From: Ferrovibrio sp964429465 | GTDB taxonomy: Bacteria; Pseudomonadota; Alphaproteobacteria; Ferrovibrionales; Ferrovibrionaceae | NCBI GenBank assembly: GCA_964429465.1 | Contig: CAYSCA010000053.1 | Location: forward strand, 1-17,361 | Direction: 5' to 3' | Length of the DNA stretch: 17,361 nt | Part shown: piece after piece, positions 1 through 6,703 of the stretch | How positions within the stretch are numbered: position 1 is the stretch's first letter | Layout of the letters: each line of letters opens with the position of its first letter | Position numbers and translations under genes: made by a program | Notes under the pieces: generated by a model | Database searches by the model: none | Told to the model about the DNA's origin: nothing | Seen by the model: the letters and a program-made list of their open reading frames with translations, nothing else

Positions 1-433
1 GATCAACGAGACCGACCTGCGCATAGATGTCTACCGTTCCTCGGGCGCCGGCGGCCAGCATGTCAACACCACCGATTCGGCGGTGCGCATCACCCATATC
101 CCGACCGGCATCGTGGTGGCCCAGCAGACCGAACGGTCGCAGCACAAGAACAAGGCCAAGGCGATGAAGCTGCTGCGCGCCAAGCTGTACGAGGCCGAGC
201 GCGAACGCACCGATTCCGCCCGCGCCGCCCAGCGCAAGGGCCAGGTCGGCTCGGGCGATCGCTCCGAGCGCATCCGCACCTACAATTTCCCGCAGGGGCG
301 CGTCACCGACCATCGCATCAATCTCACCCTGTACAAGATCGAGCAGGTGATGACGGGCGAGGCGCTGGACGAGGTGATCGGCGCGCTGATCGCCGAGGAT
401 CAGGCCAGCCGGCTGGCTGAACTGAACGAGTGA
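1..433 (+). CDS. prfA: Peptide chain release factor 1, 3' part (partial)
   Basis: RF1 recognises UAA/UAG in the ribosomal A site and triggers release of the finished peptide. The window opens inside the gene: the reading frame is open from base 2, giving 143 residues ending LAELNE before TGA at 431-433. The catalytic loop SSGAGGQHVNTTDSAVRITH lies at about residues 13-32 of the visible part. Its GGQ contacts the peptidyl-transferase centre. The conserved stretches SQHKNKAKA, GSGDRSERIRTYNFPQGRVTDHR and the C-terminal IEQVMTG segment are all present and read as RF1 rather than RF2. The N-terminal half, including the PxT stop-codon recognition region, lies outside the window. The gene overlaps prmC by one base, so the substrate and its modifying enzyme are co-translated. 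Confidence 0.97.
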   Translation, partial: INETDLRIDVYRSSGAGGQHVNTTDSAVRITHIPTGIVVAQQTERSQHKNKAKAMKLLRAKLYEAERERTDSARAAQRKGQVGSGDRSERIRTYNFPQGRVTDHRINLTLYKIEQVMTGEALDEVIGALIAEDQASRLAELNE

Positions 434-1284
434 TGCCGCGCACCGGCGCCGTTCTGGCCGAGGCGACGCAGCGGCTCAAACAGGCCGGGGTCGAGACGCC
501 GCGGCTGGACGCGCTGCTGCTGCTCAGTCACGCGACCGGCCAGAACATGGATCGCCTGCGCATCGACGGCGATATCGAGATCGCTGCCGATGCCGCCGCG
601 GCATTCTCGGTTCTGCTGCAGCGTCGCCTCGCGCGCGAGCCGGTCTCGCATATCCTCGGGCGCCGCGAATTCTGGAGCCTGGATTTCGCGGTCGGTCCCC
701 AGGTGCTCGATCCGCGGCCCGACAGCGAGACGCTGGTGGCCGCCGTGCTGGAGCAGGTCGAAGACCGCCAGGCGGTCCTGCGGATTGCCGATTTCGGCAC
801 CGGCTCGGGCTGCCTGCTGCTGGCGCTGCTGCATGAATTGCCGCGGGCGACCGGCGTCGGTACAGACCGCTCGCCGGCCGCGCTGGACGTCGCGCGCGCC
901 AATGCCGCGTCGCTCGGTCTGGCGGTGCGCACCGAGCTGCGCGAAGGCAACTGGGGCGCGGGGCTGGCGGGCCCGTTCGACATCCTGATCAGCAATCCGC
1001 CCTATATCGCGAGCGACGCCATTCCCGCGCTTGCCCCCGAAGTGGCGCGGCATGAGCCGCGGCTGGCGCTGGATGGCGGCGCCGATGGCCTGGATGCCTA
1101 TCGGCAGCTGGTCCCTGACCTGGTCCGGCTGGCGGCACGGGGCGGGCTGGTGGCGCTGGAGATCGGCCAGGGTCAGGACGCGGCGGTAGCGGCAATGCTG
1201 GCCGCGGCAGGTCTGGAGGCGATCGCCGGAAAACCCGATCTGGCGGGCATCGTCCGCGTCGTTTTGGCGCGCAAACCCCGGTAA
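433..1284 (+). CDS. prmC: Peptide chain release factor N(5)-glutamine methyltransferase
   Basis: PrmC (HemK) transfers a methyl group from S-adenosylmethionine to the glutamine of the GGQ motif in RF1 and RF2, raising termination efficiency in the cytosol. With ATG at 433 the protein has 283 residues, the usual family length. A helical N-terminal substrate-binding domain (about 1-85) contains ARLAREPVSHILGRREFW-like sequence. The Rossmann methyltransferase domain follows: VLDPRPDSE near 91-99, SAM-binding motif DFGTGSGCLLL at 120-130, acidic residue in GTDRS near 145, and the active-site NPPY at 188-191, which holds the target glutamine. TGATG at 431-435 fuses the prfA stop and this start with a one-base overlap. 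A GTG three bases upstream (430) would also work. This neighbour pair is the standard arrangement. Confidence 0.96.
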   Translation: MPRTGAVLAEATQRLKQAGVETPRLDALLLLSHATGQNMDRLRIDGDIEIAADAAAAFSVLLQRRLAREPVSHILGRREFWSLDFAVGPQVLDPRPDSETLVAAVLEQVEDRQAVLRIADFGTGSGCLLLALLHELPRATGVGTDRSPAALDVARANAASLGLAVRTELREGNWGAGLAGPFDILISNPPYIASDAIPALAPEVARHEPRLALDGGADGLDAYRQLVPDLVRLAARGGLVALEIGQGQDAAVAAMLAAAGLEAIAGKPDLAGIVRVVLARKPR

Positions 1285-1302
1285 ATTATTGCGAAAAAGG
1301 GG

Positions 1303-1331
1303 TTGGCAGCCGTCTCCGACCCCCTTATCCT
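1303..1331 (+). promoter_or_regulatory. Putative sigma70 promoter of the DUF4167 leader
   Basis: TTGGCA at 1303-1308 (5 of 6 to the -35 consensus), a 17-base spacer, and TATCCT at 1326-1331 (4 of 6 to the -10 consensus, including T, A and final T). The predicted start is near 1338, just before the first stem of the leader described next. The same bases can also pair as GGGGTTGG (1299-1306) with CCGACCCC (1316-1323), a possible weak prmC terminator without a clear T-run. I favour the promoter because the spacing is ideal and a new transcription unit must start somewhere here. Inference from sequence only. Confidence 0.5.
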
Positions 1332-1337
1332 TAAGGC

Positions 1338-1519
1338 CACGGGATGACGCAGCCCCCACGGGTCACGCCTGAGAAGTGACCGGGGGCGCTTAGGCAGGCG
1401 GCGTCGTCGCCTCTTCGATTGGATGAGAGGCCGTCCGCGTCGCGCGCTGATGTTTGGCAGCGCGATGCGTGTGCGCAATATGCCTGGATGCGCGATTAGC
1501 GAAAAAGCGAGATGAAACA
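1338..1519 (+). promoter_or_regulatory. Structured 5' leader RNA (or small RNA) upstream of the DUF4167 gene
   Basis: Several complementary segments lie in this stretch. An outer stem pairs 1343-1350 (GATGACGC) with 1401-1408 (GCGTCGTC, one G-U). It encloses a 12-pair hairpin: GCCCCC 1352-1357 and GGTCAC 1361-1366 pair with GTGACC 1376-1381 and GGGGGC 1382-1387, with a three-base ACG bulge and loop GCCTGAGAA. Two more hairpins follow: GCCTCT 1409-1414 with AGAGGC 1426-1431, and CGCGCT 1443-1448 with AGCGCG 1459-1464. No T-run follows the stems, so it is not an ordinary terminator. It does not match the consensus of a riboswitch class I can recall. It could be an autoregulatory leader, a small RNA, or chance pairing in GC-rich DNA. 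The three tandem perfect stems argue against chance but are not proof. Confidence 0.4.
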
Positions 1520-1978
1520 GTGAATAACAAGAATCGTCAGCGTGGCGGCCGTCCCCAGGGCCGTCGTCCCCATAATAACGTCAATGGCGGCGGGGGCGGA
1601 GCCCACCGCAACTTCGATTCCAACGGCCCGGATGTGAAGATCCGCGGCAGCGCCAGCAGCATCTTCGAACGCTATTGCCAGCTGGCCCGCGATGCCAATG
1701 CGTCCGGCGACCGCGTTGCTGCAGAGAATTACCTGCAGCATGCCGAGCATTACTATCGCATCATGCTGGCGCAGGGCGTGACGCCCATGCAGCGGGCCGC
1801 CAACCAACAGCAGCAGCAACAGCAGGCCCAGCCGCAACAGCAGCAGCCGCCGGCGCAGCCGCAGCAGACCTTCGCCGAAGGCGAGCAGCCCAGCCTGGAG
1901 ATGGAACTCGAGGCCGCGCTGGACCCCAATGAGCCCGCCGGCGGCCAGTCCGAACGTGACGAGGCGACCGCGGCGTAA
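1520..1978 (+). CDS. DUF4167 domain protein with RG-rich head and polyglutamine tail
   Basis: Function unknown; DUF4167 is a short alphaproteobacterial family. I chose the GTG at 1520, giving 152 residues beginning with the family-typical NNKNRQRGG. A GA-rich ribosome-binding stretch (about 1507-1513) lies upstream. The longer ORF from 1454 would add 22 residues unlike the family. Residues 1-30 are basic and rich in R, G, N and Q (RGG/RGR runs, five consecutive glycines). Residues 33-86 form the conserved core (FDSNGPDVKIRGSASSIFER through AENYLQHAEHYYRIMLAQ), probably helical. Residues 96-117 are nearly all Q, P and A, and the tail is acidic. The basic RG-rich head suggests nucleic-acid, perhaps RNA, binding; that is inference. 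The gene has its own promoter and leader after prmC and ends at a strong terminator. Confidence 0.88.
   Translation: MNNKNRQRGGRPQGRRPHNNVNGGGGGAHRNFDSNGPDVKIRGSASSIFERYCQLARDANASGDRVAAENYLQHAEHYYRIMLAQGVTPMQRAANQQQQQQQAQPQQQQPPAQPQQTFAEGEQPSLEMELEAALDPNEPAGGQSERDEATAA
1805..1870 (+). repeat. CAG/CAA-rich triplet tract encoding a Q/P-rich segment
   Basis: Twenty-two codons, mostly CAG and CAA with CCG and GCC interruptions, encode residues 96-117 of the DUF4167 protein. The mixture of CAG and CAA shows it is not a pure slippage tract, but runs of CAGCAG could still change length. It marks an intrinsically disordered linker. Confidence 0.85.
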
Positions 1979-2003
1979 GGCACCGCGCTGAGATCAGATA
2001 AAG

Positions 2004-2032
2004 AAAGGCCGCCGGGTTCCGGCGGCCTTTTT
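2004..2032 (+). terminator. Strong rho-independent terminator, probably bidirectional
   Basis: A perfect 12-bp stem, AAAGGCCGCCGG at 2004-2015 with CCGGCGGCCTTT at 2019-2030, closes over a three-base loop GTT. It runs into five T (2028-2032) on the plus strand. It lies 26 bases after the DUF4167 stop. On the minus strand the same stem is followed by a T-rich stretch (TTTCTTTATC). It can therefore also end the convergent hydrolase transcript, whose stop codon is at 2063. Confidence 0.9.
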
Positions 2033-2062
2033 CTGTTGCAGGGTTTACGACCCTGTCGGTGA

Positions 2063-3112
2063 TTATTCCGCCGGCGTTGCCGCAATCTGCTGCGGCTCGG
2101 CCTGGAACAGCATCTCGTCGGCGATCGTGAGCTGGCGGATCGGCAGCGATTCATGCTCCGGCACCACCGGCGCCAGGGCGATGTTGAACTCGAATTCCTT
2201 GTCCAGCAGGCCGCGGTCGCCGTTCAGGTAGCGCTCGAAGAAATCCACCGTGCGATTGATGCTGTCCTCGCGGGCCTCGCCGCGGAAGGTATGGCCCTGG
2301 TCCTGGTAGATCTTCACCTCGTGCTCGGCACCGACGGTCTCCAGCAGGTTGACCAGATCGCGAGCCCGGCGCACCGGCACCGTGCGGTCGCGCTCGCCAT
2401 GCAGGACCAGTGTCGGCGGCATGCGGTGCACGCCCCGGCGCTGCACCTCCGCCGGCATGGCGCCGACCACGTTGACGACCGCCTGGATCCGCTCGTCGCG
2501 GCTGCCCAGGCTGAGCGCATGGAAGCCGCCCAGCGACAGGCCGAACACGCCGATGCGGTCGGGGTCGACATAGGGCTGATGGGAGACGTAGGAGACCGCT
2601 TCCGAAATCACCTTTTCGCGCTCGTCATGCAGGCTGGGCGCCGCCTTGTGGCTCTGCGGAATGCCGTCGAAATAATGCACGACAAAGGCCGAGATGCCGC
2701 GTTCGGCCAGCGCCTTGGCCTGAGGATAGAACAGCGCGCCGTCGCCCAGGCCATGGGCGCCGTGCAGGATCAGCACCGCCGGCGTCCTGCCGTTCTGGTC
2801 CTCGATGCTGTCGGCATCCGCCTTGACCACGTCGACGCGGACGCGGCGGCCATCGATGATGAAGCTGGCTTTCTCCGCCTCGGCGGCGCGGCGGGCCGGT
2901 TCCGCCGATTTCTGCCGGCGCGGTGCCGGCTGGACGACCGGCTTCGCCATCGCGGCCTTGCCCGCCGCGCTTTTGCCGGGCGGGTGGGCGCTGGCGCGCG
3001 GCTGCGCATCCGCCGGCGGGATGGCCGCCCAGGACAGACCGATACCCAGCGCAACGGCCAGCGCCGCCGCGCGGGTCCAGACCGTCAGCTTGTCGGCAGC
3101 CCCCCCGGCCAT
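2063..3112 (-). CDS. Exported dienelactone-hydrolase-family alpha/beta hydrolase
   Basis: Predicted serine hydrolase; the substrate is unknown. From the ATG at 3112 (preceded by a GGGGG ribosome-binding site) it has 349 residues. The longer ORF start at 3217 would place about 35 unlikely residues before the signal peptide. Residues 10-36 form a signal peptide ending ADA-Q, so the enzyme is probably periplasmic. A disordered Ala/Pro/Lys/Arg linker covers 37-80. The hydrolase fold runs from about 83 to 297: strand and oxyanion region VLILHGAHG (113-121), nucleophile elbow GLSLGG with Ser193, acid Asp242 in GERDRTVPV, and His274 in DQGHTF. Dienelactone hydrolase itself uses Cys, so the serine points to a general esterase or peptidase-like member. 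A 50-residue C-terminal tail has no recognised motif. The gene is monocistronic and convergent with DUF4167. Confidence 0.88.
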   Translation of the reverse strand: MAGGAADKLTVWTRAAALAVALGIGLSWAAIPPADAQPRASAHPPGKSAAGKAAMAKPVVQPAPRRQKSAEPARRAAEAEKASFIIDGRRVRVDVVKADADSIEDQNGRTPAVLILHGAHGLGDGALFYPQAKALAERGISAFVVHYFDGIPQSHKAAPSLHDEREKVISEAVSYVSHQPYVDPDRIGVFGLSLGGFHALSLGSRDERIQAVVNVVGAMPAEVQRRGVHRMPPTLVLHGERDRTVPVRRARDLVNLLETVGAEHEVKIYQDQGHTFRGEAREDSINRTVDFFERYLNGDRGLLDKEFEFNIALAPVVPEHESLPIRQLTIADEMLFQAEPQQIAATPAE

Positions 3113-3155
3113 CGATCCCCCTGTTAACCACGAAGTGGGCGGATTTTCCCGCCCT

Positions 3156-3174
3156 TTGTTACACCTTGTAACAA
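3156..3174. promoter_or_regulatory. Perfect inverted repeat, probable operator
   Basis: TTGTTACA-CCT-TGTAACAA: 8-bp arms with a 3-bp centre, perfectly symmetrical. This AT-rich site sits in otherwise GC-rich DNA between the divergent hydrolase and trxA genes, 44-62 bp upstream of the hydrolase start. Its size and symmetry suit a dimeric repressor of the TetR or GntR kind. The regulator is not in this window next to the site, so its identity is unknown. A second stem, GGGCGG 3137-3142 with CCGCCC 3149-3154, lies immediately beside it in the hydrolase leader. Confidence 0.6.
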
Positions 3175-3194
3175 CTCGTGCCCGCCTTTGTCCA
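3165..3194 (-). promoter_or_regulatory. Putative promoter of the exported hydrolase gene
   Basis: Read on the minus strand: TGGACA (plus 3189-3194, 5 of 6 to -35), an 18-base spacer, then TACAAG (plus 3165-3170, 4 of 6 to -10). The -10 hexamer falls inside the inverted repeat at 3156-3174. If both calls are right, a bound repressor would block polymerase directly. Prediction only. Confidence 0.4.
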
Positions 3195-3232
3195 GCGGTA
3201 TTTTTTAAATAAATCATGCACTTGCTCCCTGC

Positions 3233-3261
3233 TTGACGCTGGGGGGTGGCCTTCTTACCTT
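3233..3261 (+). promoter_or_regulatory. Putative sigma70 promoter of trxA
   Basis: TTGACG at 3233-3238 (5 of 6 to -35), a 17-base spacer, and TACCTT at 3256-3261 (3 of 6 to -10, with the key T, A and final T). The start would be near 3268, leaving a leader of about 43 bases to the trxA ATG. A ribosome-binding site ACGAGGA lies at about 3299-3305. The longer ORF start at 3233 would lie inside this promoter, which supports the start at 3311. Confidence 0.55.
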
Positions 3262-3310
3262 AATCGCCATCGCCGGAATCGCTCCGGTCCAGCATTTACG
3301 AGGATCACGC

Positions 3311-3634
3311 ATGTCAGCGCCGACCAAAGTCACCGATGCCTCCTTCGAAAGCGACGTCCTGAAGTCGTCCGGTCCGGTGCTGGTCGATTTCTGGGCCGAA
3401 TGGTGCGGCCCGTGCCGGCAGATCGCGCCGGCCCTCAACGAGATCGCCGGCGAAATGGCCGACAAGCTGACCGTCGCCAAGGTGAATATCGATGAGAACC
3501 CGATGACCCCGTCGAAGTTCGGCGTCCGCGGGATTCCGACCCTCATCCTGTTCAAGGATGGCAAGGCCGTGTCCACGAAGGTTGGCTCGATGCCGAAGAG
3601 CCGCATCGTGGAGTGGCTGAACTCCTCGATCTAA
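3311..3634 (+). CDS. trxA: Thioredoxin
   Basis: Small cytosolic dithiol-disulfide oxidoreductase. It is reduced by thioredoxin reductase and donates electrons to ribonucleotide reductase, methionine sulfoxide reductase and other targets. The ATG at 3311 follows an ACGAGGA ribosome-binding site and gives 107 residues, the classical length. The fold is complete: DFWAEWCGPC with redox pair Cys32/Cys35, the buried acidic residue in VDFWA (Asp26), and cis-proline Pro76 in RGIPTLILF. The KDGK turn follows. It has its own promoter and no rightward partner. Its stop codon (3632-3634) overlaps the end of the convergent folC by four bases (3631-3634). Confidence 0.97.
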   Translation: MSAPTKVTDASFESDVLKSSGPVLVDFWAEWCGPCRQIAPALNEIAGEMADKLTVAKVNIDENPMTPSKFGVRGIPTLILFKDGKAVSTKVGSMPKSRIVEWLNSSI

Positions 3635-4950
3635 CTATTCTCCGCGAGTACCCGGCCCGCCAGATACAGCGAGCCGGCGATCACGACACGGGCCGGGCCA
3701 TTTATTGTCCTGGTCCGTATCATTTCGGCGACCTCCGTGACCGCTTCGGTCAGGCCGCCGGCCGGGCGCGCATCCAGCCCGACGGATCGCGCCGTGGCGG
3801 CGAGATCCTCGGCGGGAAGGCTGTTGGCCTCGCCCGGAATGCGCAGGCAGCGCGCCGCCTGCATCAGCGGCGCCAGCGGGCGCAGGAAGCCGGCGGCATC
3901 CTTGGTGTTCAGCATGCCGGAGATCAGCCAGGTGGGACGGGCCGGCATTTCGGCGAGCGCGATGGCGAGCGCGGCACCGGCCATCGCGTTATGCGCACCG
4001 TCCAGCCAGAGTTCGGTCTGCGGCGGCAGCGCATCGACCAGCGGGCCGCGGGCAAGGCGCTGCAGCCGCGCCGGCCAGTCGACGCCGCGCAATCCGGCCG
4101 CAATGGCGGATTCGGGGAAGCTGAAGCGCTCCAGCGCGCGGGCGCAGGCAATCGCCGCGCCGGCATTGACGATCTGGTGCGGACCGGGAAGCGCGGGGCG
4201 GGGCAGGCGATAGGCAGTACTGCGATCCTCCCAGACGATGCAGTCCTCGCCCTCGCGCACCTGCCATTCATGGCCCTGGCGCAGCAGGACGGCATTGCGC
4301 TCCGCCGCTTTCGCGGCGATCACGGCCATGGCCTCGTCGGGCTGTGGCCCGACCACGCAGGGCACGCCCGGCTTGATGATGCCGGCCTTGGCCTTGGCGA
4401 TTTCGGTCAGCGTCGGCCCGAGGAACTGCACATGGTCGATGCCGATCGGCGTGATCGCTGTCAGCGCGGGCTGCGGCACCAGATTGGTGGCGTCGAATTC
4501 GCCGCCCAGCCCGGTTTCGAGCAGCAGCAGGTCGGCTGGCGTTTCGGCAAAGGCGGTGAAAGCCGCTGCTGTGGTGATTTCGAAAAAGGTGATCGGCTCG
4601 CCGCGGTTGGCCGCCTCGCAGCGCTCCAGCAGGGCGCTGAGGCGTTCGTCATCGATCAGCGTGCCGTTCAGCCGGATGCGCTCGTTGAAGCGCACGAGGT
4701 GCGGCGAGATATAGGCATGTACGGAATAGCCGGCGGCTTCGGCGATCGCGCGCAGGAAGGCGAGCGTCGAGCCCTTGCCCTTGCTGCCCGCCACATGCAC
4801 CACCGGCGGCAGATGCAGATGCGGATCGCCCAGGCGCGACAGCAGAGGCCGCAACCGGTCCAGCGACAAATCGATCGCCTTGGGGTGCAGCGCCATCAGG
4901 CGCTGCAGGATGGGATCCGGGTTACTTGGACCTTTTGCCGGGGGCGCCAT
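3631..4950 (-). CDS. folC: Bifunctional folylpolyglutamate synthase / dihydrofolate synthase
   Basis: FolC joins glutamate to dihydropteroate to make dihydrofolate, then extends the polyglutamate tail of folates, using ATP. From the ATG at 4950 it has 439 residues. I chose this start because the N-terminal SNPDPILQRLMALHPKAIDL is family-typical; it overlaps the end of accD by 29 bp. A start at the internal Met (4896) would avoid the overlap but cut conserved sequence. Seen motifs: P-loop VAGSKGKGS (about 53-61; most family members read GTNGKGS), SPHLVRFNERI, GLGGEFDATN, ITPIGIDHVQFLG followed by AKAKAGIIKPG, and LWLDGAHN in the C-terminal domain. It is the last gene of the pyrF-trpFBA-accD-folC operon. 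It meets trxA tail to tail with a 4-bp overlap and no visible terminator. Confidence 0.95.
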   Translation of the reverse strand: MAPPAKGPSNPDPILQRLMALHPKAIDLSLDRLRPLLSRLGDPHLHLPPVVHVAGSKGKGSTLAFLRAIAEAAGYSVHAYISPHLVRFNERIRLNGTLIDDERLSALLERCEAANRGEPITFFEITTAAAFTAFAETPADLLLLETGLGGEFDATNLVPQPALTAITPIGIDHVQFLGPTLTEIAKAKAGIIKPGVPCVVGPQPDEAMAVIAAKAAERNAVLLRQGHEWQVREGEDCIVWEDRSTAYRLPRPALPGPHQIVNAGAAIACARALERFSFPESAIAAGLRGVDWPARLQRLARGPLVDALPPQTELWLDGAHNAMAGAALAIALAEMPARPTWLISGMLNTKDAAGFLRPLAPLMQAARCLRIPGEANSLPAEDLAATARSVGLDARPAGGLTEAVTEVAEMIRTRTINGPARVVIAGSLYLAGRVLAENS

Positions 4951-5866
4951 GCGGAATTTCCCCGGTCGGCGGAATGTCGATGCCGGGCCGCGGCAGGGCC
5001 ACGACATCGGCCTTCGGCATCGGGTCCAGCAGCAGCGCGACGATGCGGCTCAGCGTGGCGCGCAGGTCGCGGCGATGCACCACCATGTCCAGCATGCCGT
5101 GCTCGAGCAGGTATTCCGAACGCTGGAAGCCCTCGGGCAGCGTCTCGCGGATCGTCTGCTCGATCACGCGCTGGCCGGCAAAACCGATCAGCGCGCCGGG
5201 TTCGGCGATCTGGATATCGCCCAGCATGGCGTAGGAGGCGGTGACGCCGCCGGTGGTCGGGTCGGTCAGCACCATGATGAAGGGCAGGTGCGCCTCGCGC
5301 AGGCGCTGCACGGCGATCACCGTGCGCGGCATCTGCATGAGGCTCAGGATGCCTTCCTGCATGCGCGCGCCGCCGGCGGCCGAGAAGACGATCAGGGCAG
5401 CGCGCTGGTTGACCGCCAGCTGGGCTGCGGCCACCAGCGCCTCACCGGTTGCCATGCCCATGGAACCGCCCATGAAGGCGAAATTCTGCACCGCGATGAC
5501 GACGTCCTGCTTGTCCAGGGTGCCATGGGCGACGGCGAAGGCGTCCTTCTGACCGGTCTTGCTGCGGGCATCCTTCAGGCGGTCGGGATACTTCTTGGAA
5601 TCACGGAAATGCAGCGGGTCCTGCACCACGTCGGGCAGCTCGATGATCTGGTATTCGCCGTTGTCGAACAGCGCCTTGAAGCGGTCCTTCGGCCCGATGC
5701 GCATGTGGTGGTCGCATTTCGGGCAGACATGCTGGTTCTCTTCCAGCTCCTTGGCGTAGATCATCTGCCCGCAATTGGGGCATTTCTTCCAGAGATTGTC
5801 CGGCGTGTCCTTCTTCGTCGTGAATTCACGGATCTTCGGCAGGACGGTGCGGGTCAGCCAGTTCAT
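4922..5866 (-). CDS. accD: Acetyl-CoA carboxylase carboxyltransferase subunit beta
   Basis: AccD pairs with AccA to move the carboxyl group from carboxybiotin to acetyl-CoA, giving malonyl-CoA for fatty acid synthesis. It has 314 residues from the ATG at 5866, preceded by the ribosome-binding site GGGAGAG. The N-terminal zinc ribbon is intact: Cys29, Cys32, Cys48 and Cys51 in CPNCG and CPKCD. The crotonase-like carboxyltransferase core shows MGGSMGMATGEAL, GGARMQEGILSLMQM and PTTGGVTASYAMLGDIQIAEPGA-like blocks in order. The C-terminus ends in a basic tail (GKRSK). The gene starts 15 bp after trpA and overlaps folC by 29 bp. The accD-folC pair is widespread in proteobacteria, and attachment to trpBA is common in alphaproteobacteria. 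Confidence 0.97.
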   Translation of the reverse strand: MNWLTRTVLPKIREFTTKKDTPDNLWKKCPNCGQMIYAKELEENQHVCPKCDHHMRIGPKDRFKALFDNGEYQIIELPDVVQDPLHFRDSKKYPDRLKDARSKTGQKDAFAVAHGTLDKQDVVIAVQNFAFMGGSMGMATGEALVAAAQLAVNQRAALIVFSAAGGARMQEGILSLMQMPRTVIAVQRLREAHLPFIMVLTDPTTGGVTASYAMLGDIQIAEPGALIGFAGQRVIEQTIRETLPEGFQRSEYLLEHGMLDMVVHRRDLRATLSRIVALLLDPMPKADVVALPRPGIDIPPTGEIPHGAPGKRSK

Positions 5867-5881
5867 TCAATCTCTCCCAGA

Positions 5882-6703
5882 TTACGCCGCTGCCTTCACG
5901 ACGCCGCGGATTGCGGCGCTGAGTTCGCGTACCAGATCCAGCACATGCCCGGCCGGATCGCTGCCCTTCGCCCGTGCTTCCGCGATGCGCTCTACCAGCG
6001 CCGAGCCGACCACGGCGGCATCGGCCACGCGGGCGATCTCGGCGGCGCGGGCACCGTCACGGATGCCGAAGCCGACGGCGACCGGCAGCTTCGTGTGCTT
6101 CTTGATCCGCGCCACCGAAGCGGCAACCGCGGCATTGTCGGGCGCGGCCGCGCCTGTGATGCCGGCGATCGAGACATAATAGAGGAAACCCGAAGTATTC
6201 CGCAAAACCGCCGGCAGCCGCGCGTCGTCGGTGGTGGGCGTCGCCAACCGGATGAAATTCAGGCCGGCCTTCATGGCGGGGATGCAGAGTTCGTCGTCTT
6301 CTTCCGGAGGGAGGTCGACGATGATCAGGCCGTCGACGCCGTCCGTCTTCGCATCGCTCAGGAATCTGTCGACGCCATAGGCCGAGATCGGGTTGAAATA
6401 GCCCATCAGCACGATCGGGGTGGCATCATCCTTCTTGCGGAAGCCGCGCACCAGTTCGAGCGTCTTCTTCAGCGTTGCGCCGGCTGCCAGCGCGCGCAGG
6501 TTGGCCGCCTGGATCGAGGGGCCATCGGCCATCGGATCGGTGAAGGGCATGCCGAGCTCGATGACATCGGCGCCGGCCTCGGGCAGGCCGGCCAGCAGGC
6601 GTGCACAGGTGTCGAAATCGGGATCGCCGGCGGTGATGAAGGTCACCAGCCCGGCGCGACCCTGGCTTTTCAGCTCGGCAAAGCGTTTGTCGATGCGGCT
6701 CAC
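5882..6703 (-). CDS. trpA: Tryptophan synthase alpha subunit
   Basis: TrpA cleaves indole-3-glycerol phosphate to indole and glyceraldehyde 3-phosphate; indole passes through a tunnel to TrpB. It has 273 residues of TIM-barrel sequence. Catalytic Glu49 (VIELGMPF) and Asp60 (PMADGPSIQ) sit at the same numbers as in the classical enterobacterial enzyme. GLIIVDLPPEE, YVSIAGITG and the phosphate-binding VGFGIRD and AVVGSALV segments follow. The start is a GTG at 6703-6701 that overlaps the trpB stop in the four-base GTGA, so the two subunits are translationally coupled. That fits the equal subunit amounts needed for the alpha2-beta2 complex. The accD ribosome-binding site lies directly after the stop. 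Confidence 0.97.
   Translation of the reverse strand: MSRIDKRFAELKSQGRAGLVTFITAGDPDFDTCARLLAGLPEAGADVIELGMPFTDPMADGPSIQAANLRALAAGATLKKTLELVRGFRKKDDATPIVLMGYFNPISAYGVDRFLSDAKTDGVDGLIIVDLPPEEDDELCIPAMKAGLNFIRLATPTTDDARLPAVLRNTSGFLYYVSIAGITGAAAPDNAAVAASVARIKKHTKLPVAVGFGIRDGARAAEIARVADAAVVGSALVERIAEARAKGSDPAGHVLDLVRELSAAIRGVVKAAA

Noticed and set aside
1299..1326. Possible terminator after prmC (GGGGTTGG / CCGACCCC)
   Set aside because: The stem has one G-U pair and no T-run, and the same bases form a well-spaced promoter; I kept the promoter.
400..1359. Minus-strand frame of 319 codons opposite prmC
   Set aside because: Shadow of prmC; no recognisable domain, and it would cross the predicted promoter and leader.
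1338..1470. tRNA, tmRNA, SRP RNA or RNase P RNA in the prmC-DUF4167 gap
   Set aside because: No T-loop GTTCGAATC-like sequence, no CCA-type acceptor arrangement, and none of the conserved SRP or RNase P core motifs are visible.
2153..3127. Plus-strand frame of 324 codons opposite the exported hydrolase
   Set aside because: The minus strand shows a signal peptide and a complete Ser-Asp-His triad; the plus frame has only compositionally biased sequence.
3137..3155. GGGCGG-attttc-CCGCCC stem followed by TTTGTT as a terminator
   Set aside because: No plus-strand gene upstream would need it, the T-run is short and broken, and it lies in the leader of the minus-strand hydrolase.
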